64,000 bases of DNA, taken from NCBI GenBank assembly GCA_033807695.1, contig CM066302.1, positions 434,001 through 498,000 on the forward strand. The letters are read 5' to 3'. Positions 12,553 to 27,556 of the stretch are shown one piece after another (position 1 is the first letter of the stretch; the number at the start of each line of letters is the position of its first letter). The position numbers and the translations under genes are program-made. The notes below the pieces were generated by a model, which had not been told where the DNA came from, made no database searches, and saw nothing but the letters and a program-made list of their open reading frames with translations. The DNA comes from Daedaleopsis sinensis (taxonomy: Eukaryota > Basidiomycota > Agaricomycetes > Polyporales > Polyporaceae).

Positions 12553-15500
12553 CACCAGCACCGGCACGCAGCGGCATAGCGGCAGACCCCCATCCGTCAA
12601 CCGTACGGCCTTCGAACTTCGAACGGGGGGTGCGGGTTACTGACGGCAGCCGACGCCGAGTCGCGCTCTGGGGGGCCGCACAGAGCCAGGTACGGCGGCG
12701 GACGACGACGATGGCATGCCGTAACGGGCCTGCAGGAAGCCCCCGGGGCATGGGACTCGTCGGGCGGGCGCGCCCGCGCCATGTGCAGGAGACGGCTTCG
12801 CGGTCAGACTGCCGTGCACGGCGACGCTACGTGGACGTGCGAGACGTGCTTCCCGCGCGTCGGGTCGGGTCGGGGAGGCGGCTGCGTTTGCGTCTGCGCA
12901 CTTCCCTGGGGGGATGCTGGTGGGGAGCACGGCAGCACCGTCGCGGAGCCCTCCCTCTGGGCCGGGGGTGTGCGTGTATGGAGCTCTTGCGGGCGTCTTG
13001 TCTTGAGCTAGTCTGGCGGGCGCAGGGACGCCGTGAGTGGCAGCGGGCTGGCCGTGCGGGAATGGTTAATAGCGCGACAAGGCCGACGCGGGGGGTCGGC
13101 GGGCTGCGCTGGGAGGGAAGATGGGAGTCGAAGCGGGCATCGGACAGCGCAATGCGTACGTAGGGCTGGGCCTGTCGACGCGGCCGGGCGCTGGTGCGGG
13201 CAGTGGTGCTGGGCAGGAATGGAGTACGAACTTCCGTCGGAGGGGCAGAAGGGCGTAGGGGGCGTCCTGGGCCCCAGCTGCGCGGGCTGCCCAGCCCGTC
13301 GTTGCGAAGACGAAGGGCGGGCGACGTGAAGCAGGCTGCATGCCGAGTTCCGCTTCCAGAGCGCCGCAGCAGGCAGTCTGTAGAGAGAGGATGCTGCGCA
13401 GGGCCCGGCGCGTCCGAGTCGGGAGCATCCTTCGTGCGGAGCGGTGAACGGTGCCAGCCCACATCGGGTTAATGGTGGACGCACGCAGAGGATGTCGGCC
13501 CCGTCCAGGGAGGAAGTCGTCGGCCTCCTTGAAACACAGAACGCCCGCAGATAGGAGTCCGGCGTGCAGGCTGGGCGATGGCGAGCATCGAAGAGCGTCG
13601 CAGAGAGTGCAGACGCACGTCCAGGAGTGCCGCTCGTCCCGTGTTTGGGCGGGCTGGAGAGCCGGAGAGTACGTTCGACGTGTAGGGCACTCAGCCCAGG
13701 CGCGCCCGGTTTGAATAATGCAATATCCCGCTCGTGGTATGAGGATTGTGGTTTGTCTCGGGCTCAGGACTTCCGAACGAGATGCTTGTCAGCGTGGTGA
13801 GTCTGCGCCGCCCAGGTCCTCAGTGTCTATCTGCTGACTCACATGCGTTTGCGCATACATACCTCGGAACGATGAGCACACGTCGAACAACCTCTGCGGA
13901 TGGATAGAATGCCGGGTCGCATATCCTCCTGGGTAGTGCGACATACACATACGACTCCGCCGCCAGCAGCAAAGTCGTTATCCGTCCCTCCACACACGTC
14001 GTCCGCCGCCTGTCTCTCGGACACCCGCCACCACGATCCCGAGGATTATCACCGTGCGCAGCGCACGATCGCAGCTCACTTACCTCCAGCTCGAGTCGAC
14101 AGCTGCAGTCGCGTACGAGTATCGGGAACAAGCGCGCCCGCGGCAGGGAGGAGGCGGAGGAAGACATGAGCCGCCCGTAGTTGATGCCGGCCGCGGCTTC
14201 CATGCCTGCGAGTCGCGTCGGTCGGGCGCGGGTCTTGTTCAGCCCATGCGCGGACGTCGCCCGAGGACGCCGGTATATGTTGACTTGCGGATCTGGTTCA
14301 CGCGCCCAAGCTCGGTCTAGAGGACTTAGTCGGAGACGTCGACGGCGACGGCGACGGCGACGGGCGGAGCACGTTCGCCATGATCCGCAGCCCTGGCCGG
14401 CTGGGGTGAGCCAGCAGACTATTGCGGACGCGCATGGGCGCGCGGATGCAGGCGGGGCCACGAAGGGATCGTACTCGGGCGGGGGCACGGACGCGCGTGG
14501 GGCTCGGTGCGCGATGTGTCGAATCGACGCGGAATCGGCGACCAGACAGGCTTCTGGATTCTCAGATGGCCGGCGCGAGGGGCTGGTGCGAGCTGTCACG
14601 GCCGTTGGGGTGCGTGGAGGTGGGGGTGCCGCGTGACAGGGAGAGTGACGGAATATGCGGCGGTCGAGGGAATTCTATGGATATCGTCCAATAGCGGGCG
14701 TAGCGTGTGCGAGAGGGAGAAGCTCGATAGCCTCGTGGTCTCTCCGTCTGTTGTCGACTCCCAGCGGTGCACCCGGTGGGTGCACGAGTGGAGAACGTGA
14801 AGTTCCTGGAAAGTCGAGAGAGGGAATATTGCGGGACCCTGCGGCGTGAGAGGTGGGTTGCGGATGGGATATCGACGCCCGGATCATGGAACCTATTTTG
14901 CGCTCCAGGTCAGTCAGTTCGATGTGTCCCAGGTTAATCGGTCACCCACCAGTAACATGCGCCGAGTCGTAGAGATACCGGTGACGGATGGCAGGCCATT
15001 TGTTGGAAAGCGTTCAGCGAGGACTTGAAGGCGGCAATGCGCGTAAACTTGAAGTCGGTGAGGACACAGCATTCAGCCGAGAAGTCTCCGCATATGGCTG
15101 GTGCTTGCTCTGTGGAACAAGCGCAGAGGTGGGCGCTGGAGCTGGGCAGAATACGGCGCCACAGAAGGTGGCGAGGAGACGTAAAAACGCTATCGGTATC
15201 ACGAGTGAGTCAATGCTGCGGCATATCAGGTCTGCATTCGTACGAGACGCCGTCGTCGAAAGGCATATCCTCTTCCCCCGGAGGGTCCACCCAATCACGG
15301 CGATGAACGCAAAAGGGTTTTCCGCGGACTAAGAGACGGTGTGGGCATCGAGCGCAAGAATTAGTGCGGCTAGAGAGGGACTTACGTCGGAAATGCTGAT
15401 GAGTCGCGATCGGAAGCTCGGATGTCCACATTCGAGAGCGAGGCTTACGTCGAAACTATGGACTGACAGTCGCTGGTGGTATCGCAACGATGTGTAGGAA

Positions 15501-17930
15501 GAGCATCGATAGCCCCATGATACGCACTGTCGTCCTTGCTCTGTTCCAGAGCCTGAGAGAGCATCAGACCGTCTGAGCAGTTGTGGTCCAACGTCGACAA
15601 CAGAAATTGAAAACTTACACGAACCATGTGGACTTTGTCCATACGTGTCACATAGGTGTTCTTCTGGGCGGTTGGACTCGTGCGAGAGCTAAGTGCGCCG
15701 GATAGCTGTGCGTATGTGGGACTGGAAAACGACCATATTGGCCGAGGAGTGCGTGGGTGAATACAAAGTCACCGGTTAGGACACGGCGGTCGTTGACGCT
15801 GGCGGTTGCAGGAGGGGCTGCGGCGGTTGCCGACTGGGCGACTGATGCGCGCCGGCGGTGCATTCCCCGCCTCGTCGGTCTCTTCCCAGTCTCTTCCCTT
15901 CCCCCTCGTCCCTTCCCTCAGTGATCTGCACCTGGGCGAGCACAGAGCCAAGGGCGCGAAGACTCACACTCTCCTCTTTGCTTTGGTCGCCGCCCGGCCT
16001 CCTCTCGAAATACCACGCTTCGTGCCCGTGCCAGCGGGCGATCGTACAACGTTCAAGACGCCGCTCCGTACTCGCGAAGGCCGCCCCGAGATTTCCACGG
16101 GCGGAGGGCCTGACATGGACCTTGTCCTCCGTGTCGAGTAGGAACACACAGCCCGTCCCACACATCAAGTTCTCCCGCGCTCACAGTGGTCGACCGCTCG
16201 CTGATCGCACATGTCCATCGCCCGCACGATCTCTTCAGTCTTTTCGACCGCCCAATATGTCTCAATTGCACCCGAACGCAGCGGACGATCTCTTCTTTGT
16301 GCCCGCACCAGCGGTAAGGGTCTCCTCGCTGAGATCTCATCTCCGGATGTTGGCGCGCGAGCCTCTCGATGTCCCATGGCCAGGCGCGATACGGCATCCT
16401 CGGCTTGACGCGCATCTCACAATTCCTTTCGTTCCTTCTAGCGCAAGCCTACTGGACATCTGGTATGTCGTCAGCGACGCTCCTGTACCTACACTCTCGT
16501 TCTCGGCGCAAGCAGCGGCTGGAGCCGACCACGGACGTCGACGCGCATGGGATCTTCTCCCTCGACCCGTGGTGGACAAGCCACGACCCTGCACACACCA
16601 GAAGGAGGCCACGCGATGCATGCACATTTGTGATATGGACGGCGTGTGAGGCTGTCGACGACTAGCACTTCATGTCGCCACTCCTCGATCCACGGGCCTC
16701 TTCGACCTCCTGGATCCTCCGCTTATCGAGGCTAGCGTACCCATAAACTATCCTAGGAATACTCACGCTTCGCATCCGCTGCAGCTTCTGGTGTAATCTC
16801 AGTCGGCCTTATCCCGCACGTTGACTGTCCGTTCCCTGGCCTTAGCTTCGTCCTCCCTCTCAATGTCCATCCACCCGCTCTAGATGCGGCGTTCAGCAGC
16901 ACCACCGACTCTGAGACAACCTCGGCCATCCACCATCTCTCCTTCGCTCCGAAATTCGTAATCAACTTCAATCTCAGGCTCTACGGCTCGTCCAGGCACT
17001 CTCCCTACCTTCGCCTGTACAGGATACTGCGTGTAAAGTAAGTTTCCTGTCGGCCATGGACATCACTCCCTCGCCGGCCAGACCAGAAGCACGCGCCACA
17101 CTCCTTTAGAACCCCCCAATCCTATCATGTTGTCGGTAATGTGCTGAACCTTACAATTTACGGCTGGCCGTCTGCAGCAGCTGACCTCCCCCGCCCGCGC
17201 CCGCGGTTCGCGAACGCCCAGGCCCTCCCGCCGCAGCGGCTCGTTCGCACAAGCCTAATGTTGTGGGGCTCGCGCCTGCACTCGTGCAAGATCCCGAGCG
17301 CACGGTCCGCGCAATGGCCCCCTCGAGCTCCGCGGTCCGCTTCCTCCTCCTCGAGCTTCCTACCTGCGCCCCACGCGTAGCCACCCGGTCACGTCGGCAG
17401 GAACGACTCGCACTTGTGTGGCTGATCACGCGCACGGGCAGCCGTCTCGTAACCCGCCCCACCAGATGACTTGCGCCCGTCCGGCATTCCCGCGCGTGCG
17501 CTCGAGGCTCGAGCAGCACCAGGACCAGCGCCTTCGCATGCACATGCACACGCACATGCACATCCAGCTCCATACATATCCACTTCCACCTCTACATCCA
17601 CCGTCGACCCGCGGCCAGCAGCTGAACCTGAACCTAAACCTACCCGGACGAGATCGCTCCTCCCCCGGATTCGTGCGCGAGCGGGCGAACGGGCGCACTG
17701 GCGCAACGGCGGCTGCCCCACTGGCGTTCGCGCATTCGCACATTCGTTCGTTCGTTCTTTCAATCATCATCCGAGCATTCGTGTGTTCTCGTATTCGTGC
17801 GTTCGCGCGTTCTTACTTCTCCCCCCGCCCATCCCGCAGCCGCAGCCGCAGACGCAGCCGCAACCTACCTACATACCGGCGGTCTTGCACCTGGTCGTCC
17901 CGATGCCCGCTAATGTTCTGCTCCCCCCAG

Positions 17931-17974
17931 GTCCCGTGTCCCGTGTCCCGTGTCCCGTGTTCCGTGTTCTGCGT
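17931..17974 (+). repeat. GTCCC/GTGTCCC tandem run
   Basis: Repeats of the 7-mer gtgtccc decay at the right end into gttccgtgttctgcg, the pattern of an ageing microsatellite. Confidence 0.8.
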
Positions 17975-20900
17975 TCCGCGATTTGCCACGAGCCTGGTAA
18001 GGCCCTCCTCGCTTTGTCTACATTGCGTCCCCGAGAAGCCGCCCCGACAGGACCCGCGCCGCGCAGCACGACGCGTCGGCGAGACGGCAAGCCCAGCAGG
18101 GACGCGCCCGCCCACACGCCCACGCCCACGCCCATCTTCCGCCTCTATCTGCCCACGGCGGGTCGCCTGGAGCTCGACGACATGTACGATGCACAGCGCC
18201 GTGCCCCTCCCCGTCGAAGCAGGGGAAGCTGCGCGCCGAGCGCCCGCGAGGAACGAGGAACGAGCCTGTCCGCCGGCGTTCTGCGCGCAGGGGCTCGCTC
18301 TCGGCCGTGCGCCTCCCCGTGCGCATGCGCATGCCTTAAGCTTCTCCGCGTTCGCGTTCGCGTTAGCGCCCGCGCGCACCCGGCCGCGCGCCCCAATCTG
18401 GAGGTTCGCAAACTCTATCCCGGTTCGACGTCGGCGTGGTCTCGATCGTGCGCGGGAGGGAGCGTGCGCGTGCGCTAGCGGGGGGCCGCGGATCTCACGC
18501 AAGACCGACCGCAGACGCGACGCGACGCGACTCAGTGGGTGGGTGGTCCGCGCAAACACCAAGTATGTCCTTGTTCCTTGCTCCGTGCTCCTTGAGGCTT
18601 GGAGGACCCGCGAACGCCCCGCGAGAGCTCGCGCGGCTGGCTTGCTGGGCGCAGAACCTGAACATGTGCATGATGGCTGTGGCTGGTGTGGTGCCCCACG
18701 CCAATTCAACTTGAGGCCTGGGGCTTGAGCATCCCTCGTACTCACGCTCGATCACGAGTTGAGCTGAGCGGGGCCGGCCGTCGTCGCCTGATCGGGATAC
18801 GGGGCATTGTGGCACGCTCGGCCGCCATCGCCCTCGCCCTCGCCTTCTCCTCCGCGTGTGCCTGTGCGTGGAGACCGAGAGCCGAGCGCCGAGGGTGCGT
18901 GCGTGCGTGCACGCACGCACGCGCGGTGTATTCGCCGAGTGGTGGCATGGCCATGGCCCATGGGTGGGAGCACACCGTGGCCCGAGGGGAGGTGGCTTCG
19001 AATCTCTCGAATGCGTGCCCCTTCGCGTTCCACGCCCGCCTTCGAGACGTCCGCGGCGCTGGCGCCCACGGCGCCCACGGACGAGAGTGCAATATGCCTC
19101 GATATGTCCCGCGCACATCTCAGGACGGCCCAAACCTAGTACGTGTCCATGTGTATGTACTTCCTGTGTACTGTGCATTGACACTGTACGGTGCGCTTCC
19201 GGCTGTCGCCTTGCAAACTTGAAGCTTGAAGCATCGAGTCAGCCATACCAACAGGCCTAGGACTACAGTGCGTTGTTGAAGAGGGGGGCTTGAATGCGGG
19301 CCTTGGCCTGAGGCTTGTGCGCACGCAGCTCACGCGTTCGTGCCGTGCGGTCACTGAGGTTGCGGTTCGTGTGCGGGCGTATGCAAGTGCGTCTCTCAGG
19401 CCAGTGGACGCGGGTGGGTGCAGTTGCGCCCGTATGTTCAGGAACTGAGCACTGAGTGCTGAGCAGTCCACGGCGACTTCGCCAGGCCGTGGCGGATGTG
19501 TGTGTATACTGTACGTATCCATATCCGTGTGCGTATAGCAAAGAAGACCGCCGCTGTTCGCGAGCCTGCACGCGTGCGAAGCAGTACCATACATACTTGC
19601 GAGGGCGCCGGAAGTCACTCCTGGGACGCAGGATGAGGCGAGTGCGTCGTGTCACTGGCAGGACCTGGGAAGGACGGTCACAGCGGAAGTGTGCGGGCCT
19701 AGCCGTGGTGCGCGCGTGCGCGTGCTCGTGCTCGCGCTGCACGAGATCCGGGAGACCGTGAAGCTTTAGAGGAGCCTGAGCGTGTGTCCGCATATTCGCG
19801 AGCGGTGCCAGGCTGCTCTGAATTGCCCACAGACAGAACTCTGTCTTTGTACATATTAGTAAGTGCCGTTCGCACGGACAGGCAAATAAACTACCAGTCG
19901 CAACCACCACCGTCCGTCCATGGCCACGGTCAGACGTTGGCCACTGCTGGGAGAGGACAAAGCGTGGGCACGCATACGAAACGACGGGTCCAGCGTGTCA
20001 CCCGGTGCCAGGGGAAGCCGGCTGACGAGAGTGCGCTGGGCGAATGGGGGCGTGGGCCGTCTGCCCGCAGAAATACATGATCCATGATCACAATCGCACA
20101 GGGGCCCCTGCCGGCCACGGGACTCGTGAAAGAGAAAACGAAGAGAGGGAGGGACGTAAGGATCGTCGGTCTGCCAAGGCACGCCTGCGCATGCGCGCGC
20201 GCCAGCGTGATTCGTGGTTCGTGATTCGTCGTTGGCGGTTCGCGATGCATGACGGCATGCGAGAAGCCCACCGCCCGCGCGGGCCCGTGCACTGGGATAC
20301 GGGTGGGGTACGGATGCGGCGACGGCGACTTGCTGCTGCTTGCCATTCCCGACCTGCGTGCACGCCCCGCCCCCCTGGCTCCGAATCTCGAAGGCCTGAA
20401 GCCTGGGGCCTGAGATCGTGCTCGGTGGCCGTACACGACTCGGCGGCCGTCCTGCTCTCCGGATAGCGGTGCACGCTAATTCAGGACGGACATGCGTCGG
20501 AAGAGATCGAGAGCAAGGCTCCTGTTGCATGCATCCCGCCCGTCCGTCCGTGCTTCCAGTGTCTAGTTCCCAACTGTGGCAACGCTGGCGAGCCAGACAG
20601 CGTAGGAATCCCGGGCGAGCAGCACCACTCGCATCAGAACACGGAATTGCGCCCGTAGACACACCTGCAGAGTGGGTGCGAGCTCATAGGGATACGCTCC
20701 GGTCTATGCGGGACTAGCGCTGCCTCCCGGGATGCTAGTGGGCGGACCGAGGGAGAGGTGTGCGAATGACGGACAGCTATGACGGGCGACGGGCGATAGA
20801 CGATAGGCGATGGTCGACGGTCGACGATCATTTTCGTTAGCCTCACGAGCTAAGTACGCTTGTCCGAGGTCGGAGTCCTTAGTCCGTGTCTCGGTGTTCG

Positions 20901-21189
20901 TCCGTGGGAGGGATATCGCTCTGGCAGCTGGCAGTGGCGGCGAACGGGACAGGAGGCGCGACGGGGCTCGAGCGTGCAGTGTCACCCACCCCTTCCGAGT
21001 CCGAGGTGTGGGGAGTGAGTTGACTGACGTGCGGACGGCGACGGGTGGGCTCACAGATAGCCTCGGGCGTGTCACGCAGCCAGCCCCGGACGGGTACTAG
21101 CCATCGCGGGACACGACAATCGTGGTGCGGGTGGTGCATATCTGGCCAGCACTAGCAGAAATAAATGCTGGCTTCTGCCACTCGGTGCT

Positions 21190-21220
21190 TGGCACTCAGT
21201 ACTCAGTACTCAGTGCCCAG
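21190..21220 (+). repeat. ACTCAGT tandem run
   Basis: Repeats of the 7-mer actcagt with point changes. The reverse complement of the same word family forms the run at 34111-34153, and shorter versions lie at about 19443-19465 and 32803-32825. Confidence 0.75.
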
Positions 21221-24200
21221 CCTTGAACCAAGTACCAAGTGGAACCCAGAACAAGCTCCGCACCTTCCTTCCCGGGCAGGTCCTTCCGCAGCCAGAGTCG
21301 GGCCTCGGGACTCGGGACTGGGAGCAGGTTAGGCATTCCGTGTCCGGCGCCAGGCTGCGCATCGAAGACTCCCACAGCGCACTGAAGCTTCCCGAGGCGT
21401 CGTCGTCGTCGTCGTTCGGCAGTCGCGAGCACCAGCCTGAGTGAGGATCCGTGGGGGCCGCTGCCAGTGGGGACGGAGGCGCCTGTCGGCGAGTAGCGGC
21501 ACGGCACGGGCGACGGATGCGGATGCGGATGCGGTCGAGTTTCCGAATATCCTCCTCGAGTCTCCCCCAACGGCGAATCCGAGTGTGAAGCCGTTACGGA
21601 TGCGTACGTACCCTGCAGCTCTGAGCCCGGGTCGATCATGGCTGGAGACAGAACCAGCGGCCAGCCGCATTCCTCGCGTCCCAGCGCGACGTCGAGAACG
21701 TGGCCGGCGGTGACGGCCTTGACGTTGGGCAGGCAGGGAAGCCAAGCGCCCGGCGGAGCCGCCCGTCCGCCTGTTGCGTTCTTGATTCTGAATCGCTAGT
21801 ACTTAGTCGTCCTTCCGGGAGCTCGGCACTCGGCATATCTGCAGCAGCCGTGTGGGGGGAGCGTAATAGCGGTCTGCGGGCTTGACGAGTCCGTGCGTGC
21901 GTGCGTGCGTGCGCGCGGGGGCATCTTCGGATGTGCGGGCGAAGAGCGTCCAGGCATCAGTCCGAAGGCCAGAACTGGAAGAGCGGACGGGGGGTTAGGC
22001 TGGGGCGAGAGAGGAACGCGAACCAGCGCAGGGCCGGGGACGGCAGTACGTGTGCGCGTGCGACCCGCGGTCACGGGCTCCGGGGAGACGGCGGATGCGG
22101 GCGCGGGGCGGGCGAGGGCGAGCAGCAGGAAGCCCACTGGCAGATCAGAGGGCTCGAGGAAGACGGGGCGGGTGGATTTGTCATGCCAAGGTTCAATATG
22201 CGCGAGAAGACGGAGAGGGCGTACTGATATGTCGCGGCACGGTCGGGTTAGGCGACGCGTTATTCGGGACACGAGCCGCGCCGCCGCCCGTGCGCTGGCT
22301 CGCAGCAGGCCCGGTTGCTGGGGGACACGTCGCACACCACGGCGGCGAGTGTGCGTTTCTGCTCGCTCGTCGCCGCCGTGTGCGGCTCGTGCGCGGACCG
22401 ACAGCACATAGCATGCGTGTGCGTTCGGGAGAGCGAACTTTGACTCAACAGAAGAGTCGATGACGCAATGCGTAAGTAATGGTCGGAAAGCGGGAAGGTG
22501 TCGTGGCGTCAATGAAGAGGCCCTTGGGAAGACATGCGAAGTTCGAGCGCGTCCATCGCCGTGCTGTCTGCGCGAGGTGTCAACGACGGCGCACTAGAAG
22601 CAGGAAATAACGTCGTGTACGCACATATGGAGTGGGTGCTTGTCAAGCTCGGGTTCATGCTCGGATCCTCGAGCTCTGGTTTTCTTTCTCTTTCTGTTCA
22701 TTTGGGTAGGTGATCTTGGTACCCGTGTGGCTGAGCCGGTGAGATCATGATACCTGGAAGAGCGGGCATGATAGCCACGCTATATTTGAGACGGTGTAGA
22801 GGAGCCGTCGGAACAAACAGCGGTTGGACCTGGGCCTTGCGTCAGCGATAGCCACCCTGCGCACGCTATGACTGAGCGAACGTTACCTGGCGCCACCTTA
22901 AGGACCATTTGGACGATCTCTGGAGAGAAGAGAACAGTCCGAGCGCAGCAGGCCACTCGAACCTGGCACTTCCCCCGGTCTACTATCGACGGTGAGCAGT
23001 CACCAGCCATCGCTCCACACCAGCATAGCCTGACCGAGTGGAGACTCGTCTTCCCATTCGTTGAGTTCTTGTGCGCTTGAGACGTGTGAACGCCAGGGCC
23101 ATGTCCCTGTCTCCCTTTGTCTCCTCGAACGCAAGCGCGATGCCAGCATCCGAGGTCCCCGACACACCGTCGGCTCGAAGGCGGCACAACCCTAACGCGC
23201 ACGTACGAGCCTCGAGCTCCCGAGCCCGTTCCATCGCGTCTGCACTAGTACTTGGCTGTGAACTGGAACGCGAAGCCTGCGCAGGGGACGGGGAAGGGGT
23301 CGACGCAGCGCGCTGCAGCGCCCGTGCGCATGCGCACCGAGCAACGTTTCTCGTCCGTCGTGGCACGAGTGCGGCATAGAGCATCCTAACTCTAGAGTCA
23401 AGGCCGAGCGTCAGGCAAGGGTGGCTTACCCCCCATAGACCCCCGTGCGTCTGTGTCGAGCTGTTCTCCCTCCCGGCGTCCCCTCGAATCCGACCCCAAT
23501 GATTATGCTACGACACGTTCTCCGATCGATTGAGAGGCTTCTGGTCGGGAGGAGATGTATGCGCGCCAAAGCGCGTAGGATTTTCGCGGGAGTCCTTCTC
23601 GGTCATCACCGTCGATGTCAGCACGGATGATGAGCCTGCTGTGATACATTGCGGTGGAACACGTACAGATTTAGTAGCGACTTCCCATCATAGGAGATCG
23701 CAGACGCAGCCTGACGTCGGCCGAGGCGAAGGACTTGAGTCGGACCTAAGCATGAGCTTGGAGCGCGGGGCTGCTCGTGCATCAAATGACAGCTCACTGC
23801 AGATCATACAATATCAATAGTTAGCCCTCGAAAACAACGACCACCACTAGTACTAGTCCTGCCGATGGAGCGAGTGCAAGACAAGCGTTTTGATGGGGAC
23901 TGGGCACCAAGTATTGAACGGCCCACGGGGAGGACGAGAGATCACGTCTTCCTGATCGCTACACTCGCGCCACCGATATCGATCGACCGTCGAGTCTGCA
24001 AGTTCAAGCATTTGCGCGGGTGCGTATGCTCGGATCCGGAGTCGTCTCGGATGTCGATGAACAAGTACTGGCGTCGCCCGACAGTCTGTCTGCGACCAAG
24101 CCGCAACGTCATCGTCCTCTGAAGCCGACTGTGTACCCAGTCGCACCTCTCTCAGACTCTCCTCTCCGCAAGCTCAACGCTGGTCGGTCGGATGTCCTCC

Positions 24201-27200
24201 GCCCGCGCATCCGGATCCGTTGCGGGAGCTGACGGTGCTGCGCGCGTGGGAGCCCGAAGAGGACGGTGTGCTTGTGAGACGGATTTGCGCAAGCCCCGGA
24301 GCCCTCCTCGAGGCTCGAGCGGCCTCGGGCGCGGAATAAGCAATAATGCCCGCCCGCTCGACGCTCGTCCGCATGCATCACTGGCGCATCCGCCGCGCGC
24401 AAGCGAGCTCCCTTGCATTGTGCAACACTCCGCGGCAGCTACTAGTACCAGCAGCACGCCTCCGCCCATGCGCCCTCTGGCAGGTCGCGATCGGGCGTGC
24501 GCCGTCGCCCGTGGAAGGTCTTCTCCGCGTCCAAGCTCGAGTAGGCAGGGCCTTGGTACTGGTACGTTGGCTGTAGCTTCCATGCCTCGCTGACAAGCAG
24601 AGCAGACTCGTGAGCGGTGCAGATCGCAACGCGACGGAGATTTGCACGCAGCGGGCTGAGACATACCGGCACGGTCCTGGGTCTGGCGAGATCGTGGGGC
24701 ACCGGAACCTGGCCACTGCCAGCAGGAATAAAACATCGCCAGCTCAGGATGGCGCGGCGCGCTCGGCACCGCCCGGGCGCTCACGATATTAGCCGGGATT
24801 ACGCCGACAGACCCAAGTGGCGACGTGGCGTCCGCCTCGTTCCCTCCTTGCCGCCAAACGGCAACTACCGCCCTCCAGCACGCCCACGCGAGATCGCCAC
24901 GAGGCTCGCACACGCCAGGACGCCGGGAGGACTCGAGTCAGCTCGAGTCTCGAGGACGGGCACTGGCATCGGTCGCGGAGCCCCTGTGTGGTTCAAAAGC
25001 CCCGCACCGCACGCGTCTTGGGCGGCGATCCTACTCCATTGTTTGCGCATGTTGATTGTTTTCCGACATATGCATCATGATATGTTGTGTGTCCGCTCAG
25101 CTCTTCTTTTTCCGATTCCCGACGGACGCGAGCCCAGACCGCGGGCTGCTGACCCTAGTACGGCCGCTAAGGACGGTCAGCGCCGGGCCCGCGCTGGACC
25201 CACTGCTTACGATGGCATTCAATTCTGCATCCCGCTCGGGGGCTTTTGCGATTGGCACTGCGCAGGGCCTCTCCTCCGGCGCCTCCGGATCCTCTGCTTC
25301 CGACATCATCGCGACACGACATACCGGGCTCACCGCACCGCACCAAATTTTGGCCTTTGCTCACAAGCTCGCGGGAGTCCGAGATGTAATCATTGCATTG
25401 TGACGCTCTAATCAGTGATCAATCGCGGTAAGTGGTGAATAGTACTAAGTAGGATGATACAGCGCGCTTAATGACAAGTTGAACGTACTAGCGACTGTGA
25501 CACAACACTGGCTGTACTTACCGACTCCTCTCCGACTCTCCAGCGCGCCCGAAGCCCCCGGAGCCCCGCCACTTACGCGGTGTGTTTCGCATCCCCGTGT
25601 TAGGGTCCCCGACGTCCGTAAGTATGTAGCCCAAGTCCAGGTTCTCCGCGCGCAAATTGCGCTGCGTCCGCGTCCGAACGCAAGCTTGTTGAACGCGAAG
25701 AGGCGAGGGCCGCGAGGCAGATGCCGAGGCCCCGAGCCCATGCCAGCATGGTGGCACTGGTGCGTGTCGTCATCAGATAATACTTACGTCCCTCTCGACT
25801 CTCTTGTGCCAGCGTGCAGTCAGTACTTAGTGGTTGCCAGGGAGGCACGTTCCCCGTTCGCGACGACACTCGAGTCGCATACGGCCGTCAATATTGATCC
25901 TGTTCAATGTTCATCAGCAGCATCAGCAGCATCATCTGCTAAGTAGGGCCACACTTTGAAACGCGTCCGCGACATATCACATCCATTTATCTCTGTCCCT
26001 GACTTAATAGCCTAGGATATCGATGTTACCTGATGATGTTGCTCTGCAGGTGGCCGTGGCCTTCGAGACAGTCACAGCGACGGCCGTTCGCGGTTCTGCT
26101 GCGACGCGGTGGACTTGCTGGCTGTGTACACTGTAATGCGCTCGCTGCGGACATGCTTGCCGCGACACGCATACGCATACCGATACGTCCGTCGTGCCTC
26201 ACTAAGTATACGCATAGGACGCGAGCCCGAGCGGGACGGAATCGAGCCTCGTGGCTGGCACTGGCAGCGACGCGCGCCGCGTGGCCGCCACGACGAGCCC
26301 TACTTAGCAGCACCCGAGAGACCGCTGGCGAGTCCAGTCCTGACACATCGCAACACACGCGCCCCGGAGGTTCGTGCGAGGCCTTAGCCTCTTAGTATTG
26401 GTGGCTGACGCGACTCGGACAGCGTCCGAAGCCTGCAATTACTTACTTGGTATGTTCTCCTCCCACGTCGGGATTGGTTGATTCGCAGCGGCATGCGCTG
26501 ACATCGTCTGTGCGCATGACACGGGCACGTCGGCCATTGGCTCGTGCGCGATGATTCAGAATCAGATCATGGGCCAGGGCAGCAGCTGCGACGCGGAACA
26601 CGTGCGGGCGCAACTAGAAAAAACCAAGAGAAGAAAACGCAAACGCAGACGGATCCGGACGTTTAAGACATATGCCGTATGTCGTATGCCGTATGTCGGG
26701 CGCGCGTGCGTGCGCAACAGCACCCGTGGATTGTCGATATCCTCGAACGCATCCGTCGCGCGACGCGTCATGCATATGGGCATTTCCATTAGCCCCGGTG
26801 AGTGGCCAGTGCCACAGGTCTGTCTACATCATCATGCCAGTGCCAGTGCCAGTGCCAGTGTCGATCGCGAGATCCCACTGCAGCACAGGGTCGCGCGCGC
26901 TAGCCAAACACGCGCGCGCGAGAAGACTCAGACTCAGACTCACCCCTACTCACCCACAGACAAAGAAAGACTGAGAGATGCTCCAATTGAGGGAAGAAGA
27001 GACGCGTGCGCGCGCGTGCAGCCTCGGGCCCCACGCGAAGAGAACGCGGGCAGAGCGCGCGCGTCATCGCGATCGATCCATGCGCCTCGTGCAGCGAATC
27101 CGCGCACACGTCAATCACCGCTGCCACGCCGCGGGCTCGCTCCCGCCGCAGCGCCCGCTCTAGTACCCGGATCCTGGCGCGCTTCTGGGACTGTGCAGGC

Positions 27201-27227
27201 TCAGGAGACTGAGACTCGGGAGCTCTG

Positions 27228-27266
27228 GAGACTCGAGACTCGAGACTCGAGACTCGAGACTCGAGG
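27228..27266 (+). repeat. (GAGACTC)5 tandem repeat
   Basis: Five perfect head-to-tail copies of the heptamer gagactc followed by a partial unit; degenerate copies of the same word extend to the left. Confidence 0.9.
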
Positions 27267-27556
27267 ACGCGCCCCGCTGCAGCTGTGCATGTGCGTGCGC
27301 CGACGACCTGCTTGCACAGACGCGGCGGCGGTACGCAGACAACGCTATGTAAACGCTCGCGGGACGGTGGGGATGGGGTGCGCGCGGGGGTGGCGGGTGG
27401 CGGGGGCAGATCCCGCGGTAGTGTCACTGTCGTATGCGTATGAGGCCGCACGCACGCACGTCCGCGCCGCATCTGCACCCAATCTGCGCGCGCGCACCGT
27501 GCGTCGTCGCGGGGTGGTGACCGGTGATGCTTCCGCTGGCTAGCGGCGGTCCTCTG

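Noticed and set aside
12297..13163. 288-codon frame and opposite 357-codon frame (11678-12751)
   Set aside because: Overlapping frames on both strands, no domain, no splice coherence; includes the purine repeat.
16255..17040. Possible gene beginning MSQLHPNAADDLFFV
   Set aside because: The CT-rich leader and start context are attractive, but exons could not be chained and both strands look equally coding-like around 16.75-17.0 kb.
17418..18728. 436-codon open frame and its overlapping neighbours
   Set aside because: Same composition artefact; contains the gtgtccc microsatellite and reads as low-complexity Arg/Pro/Ser.
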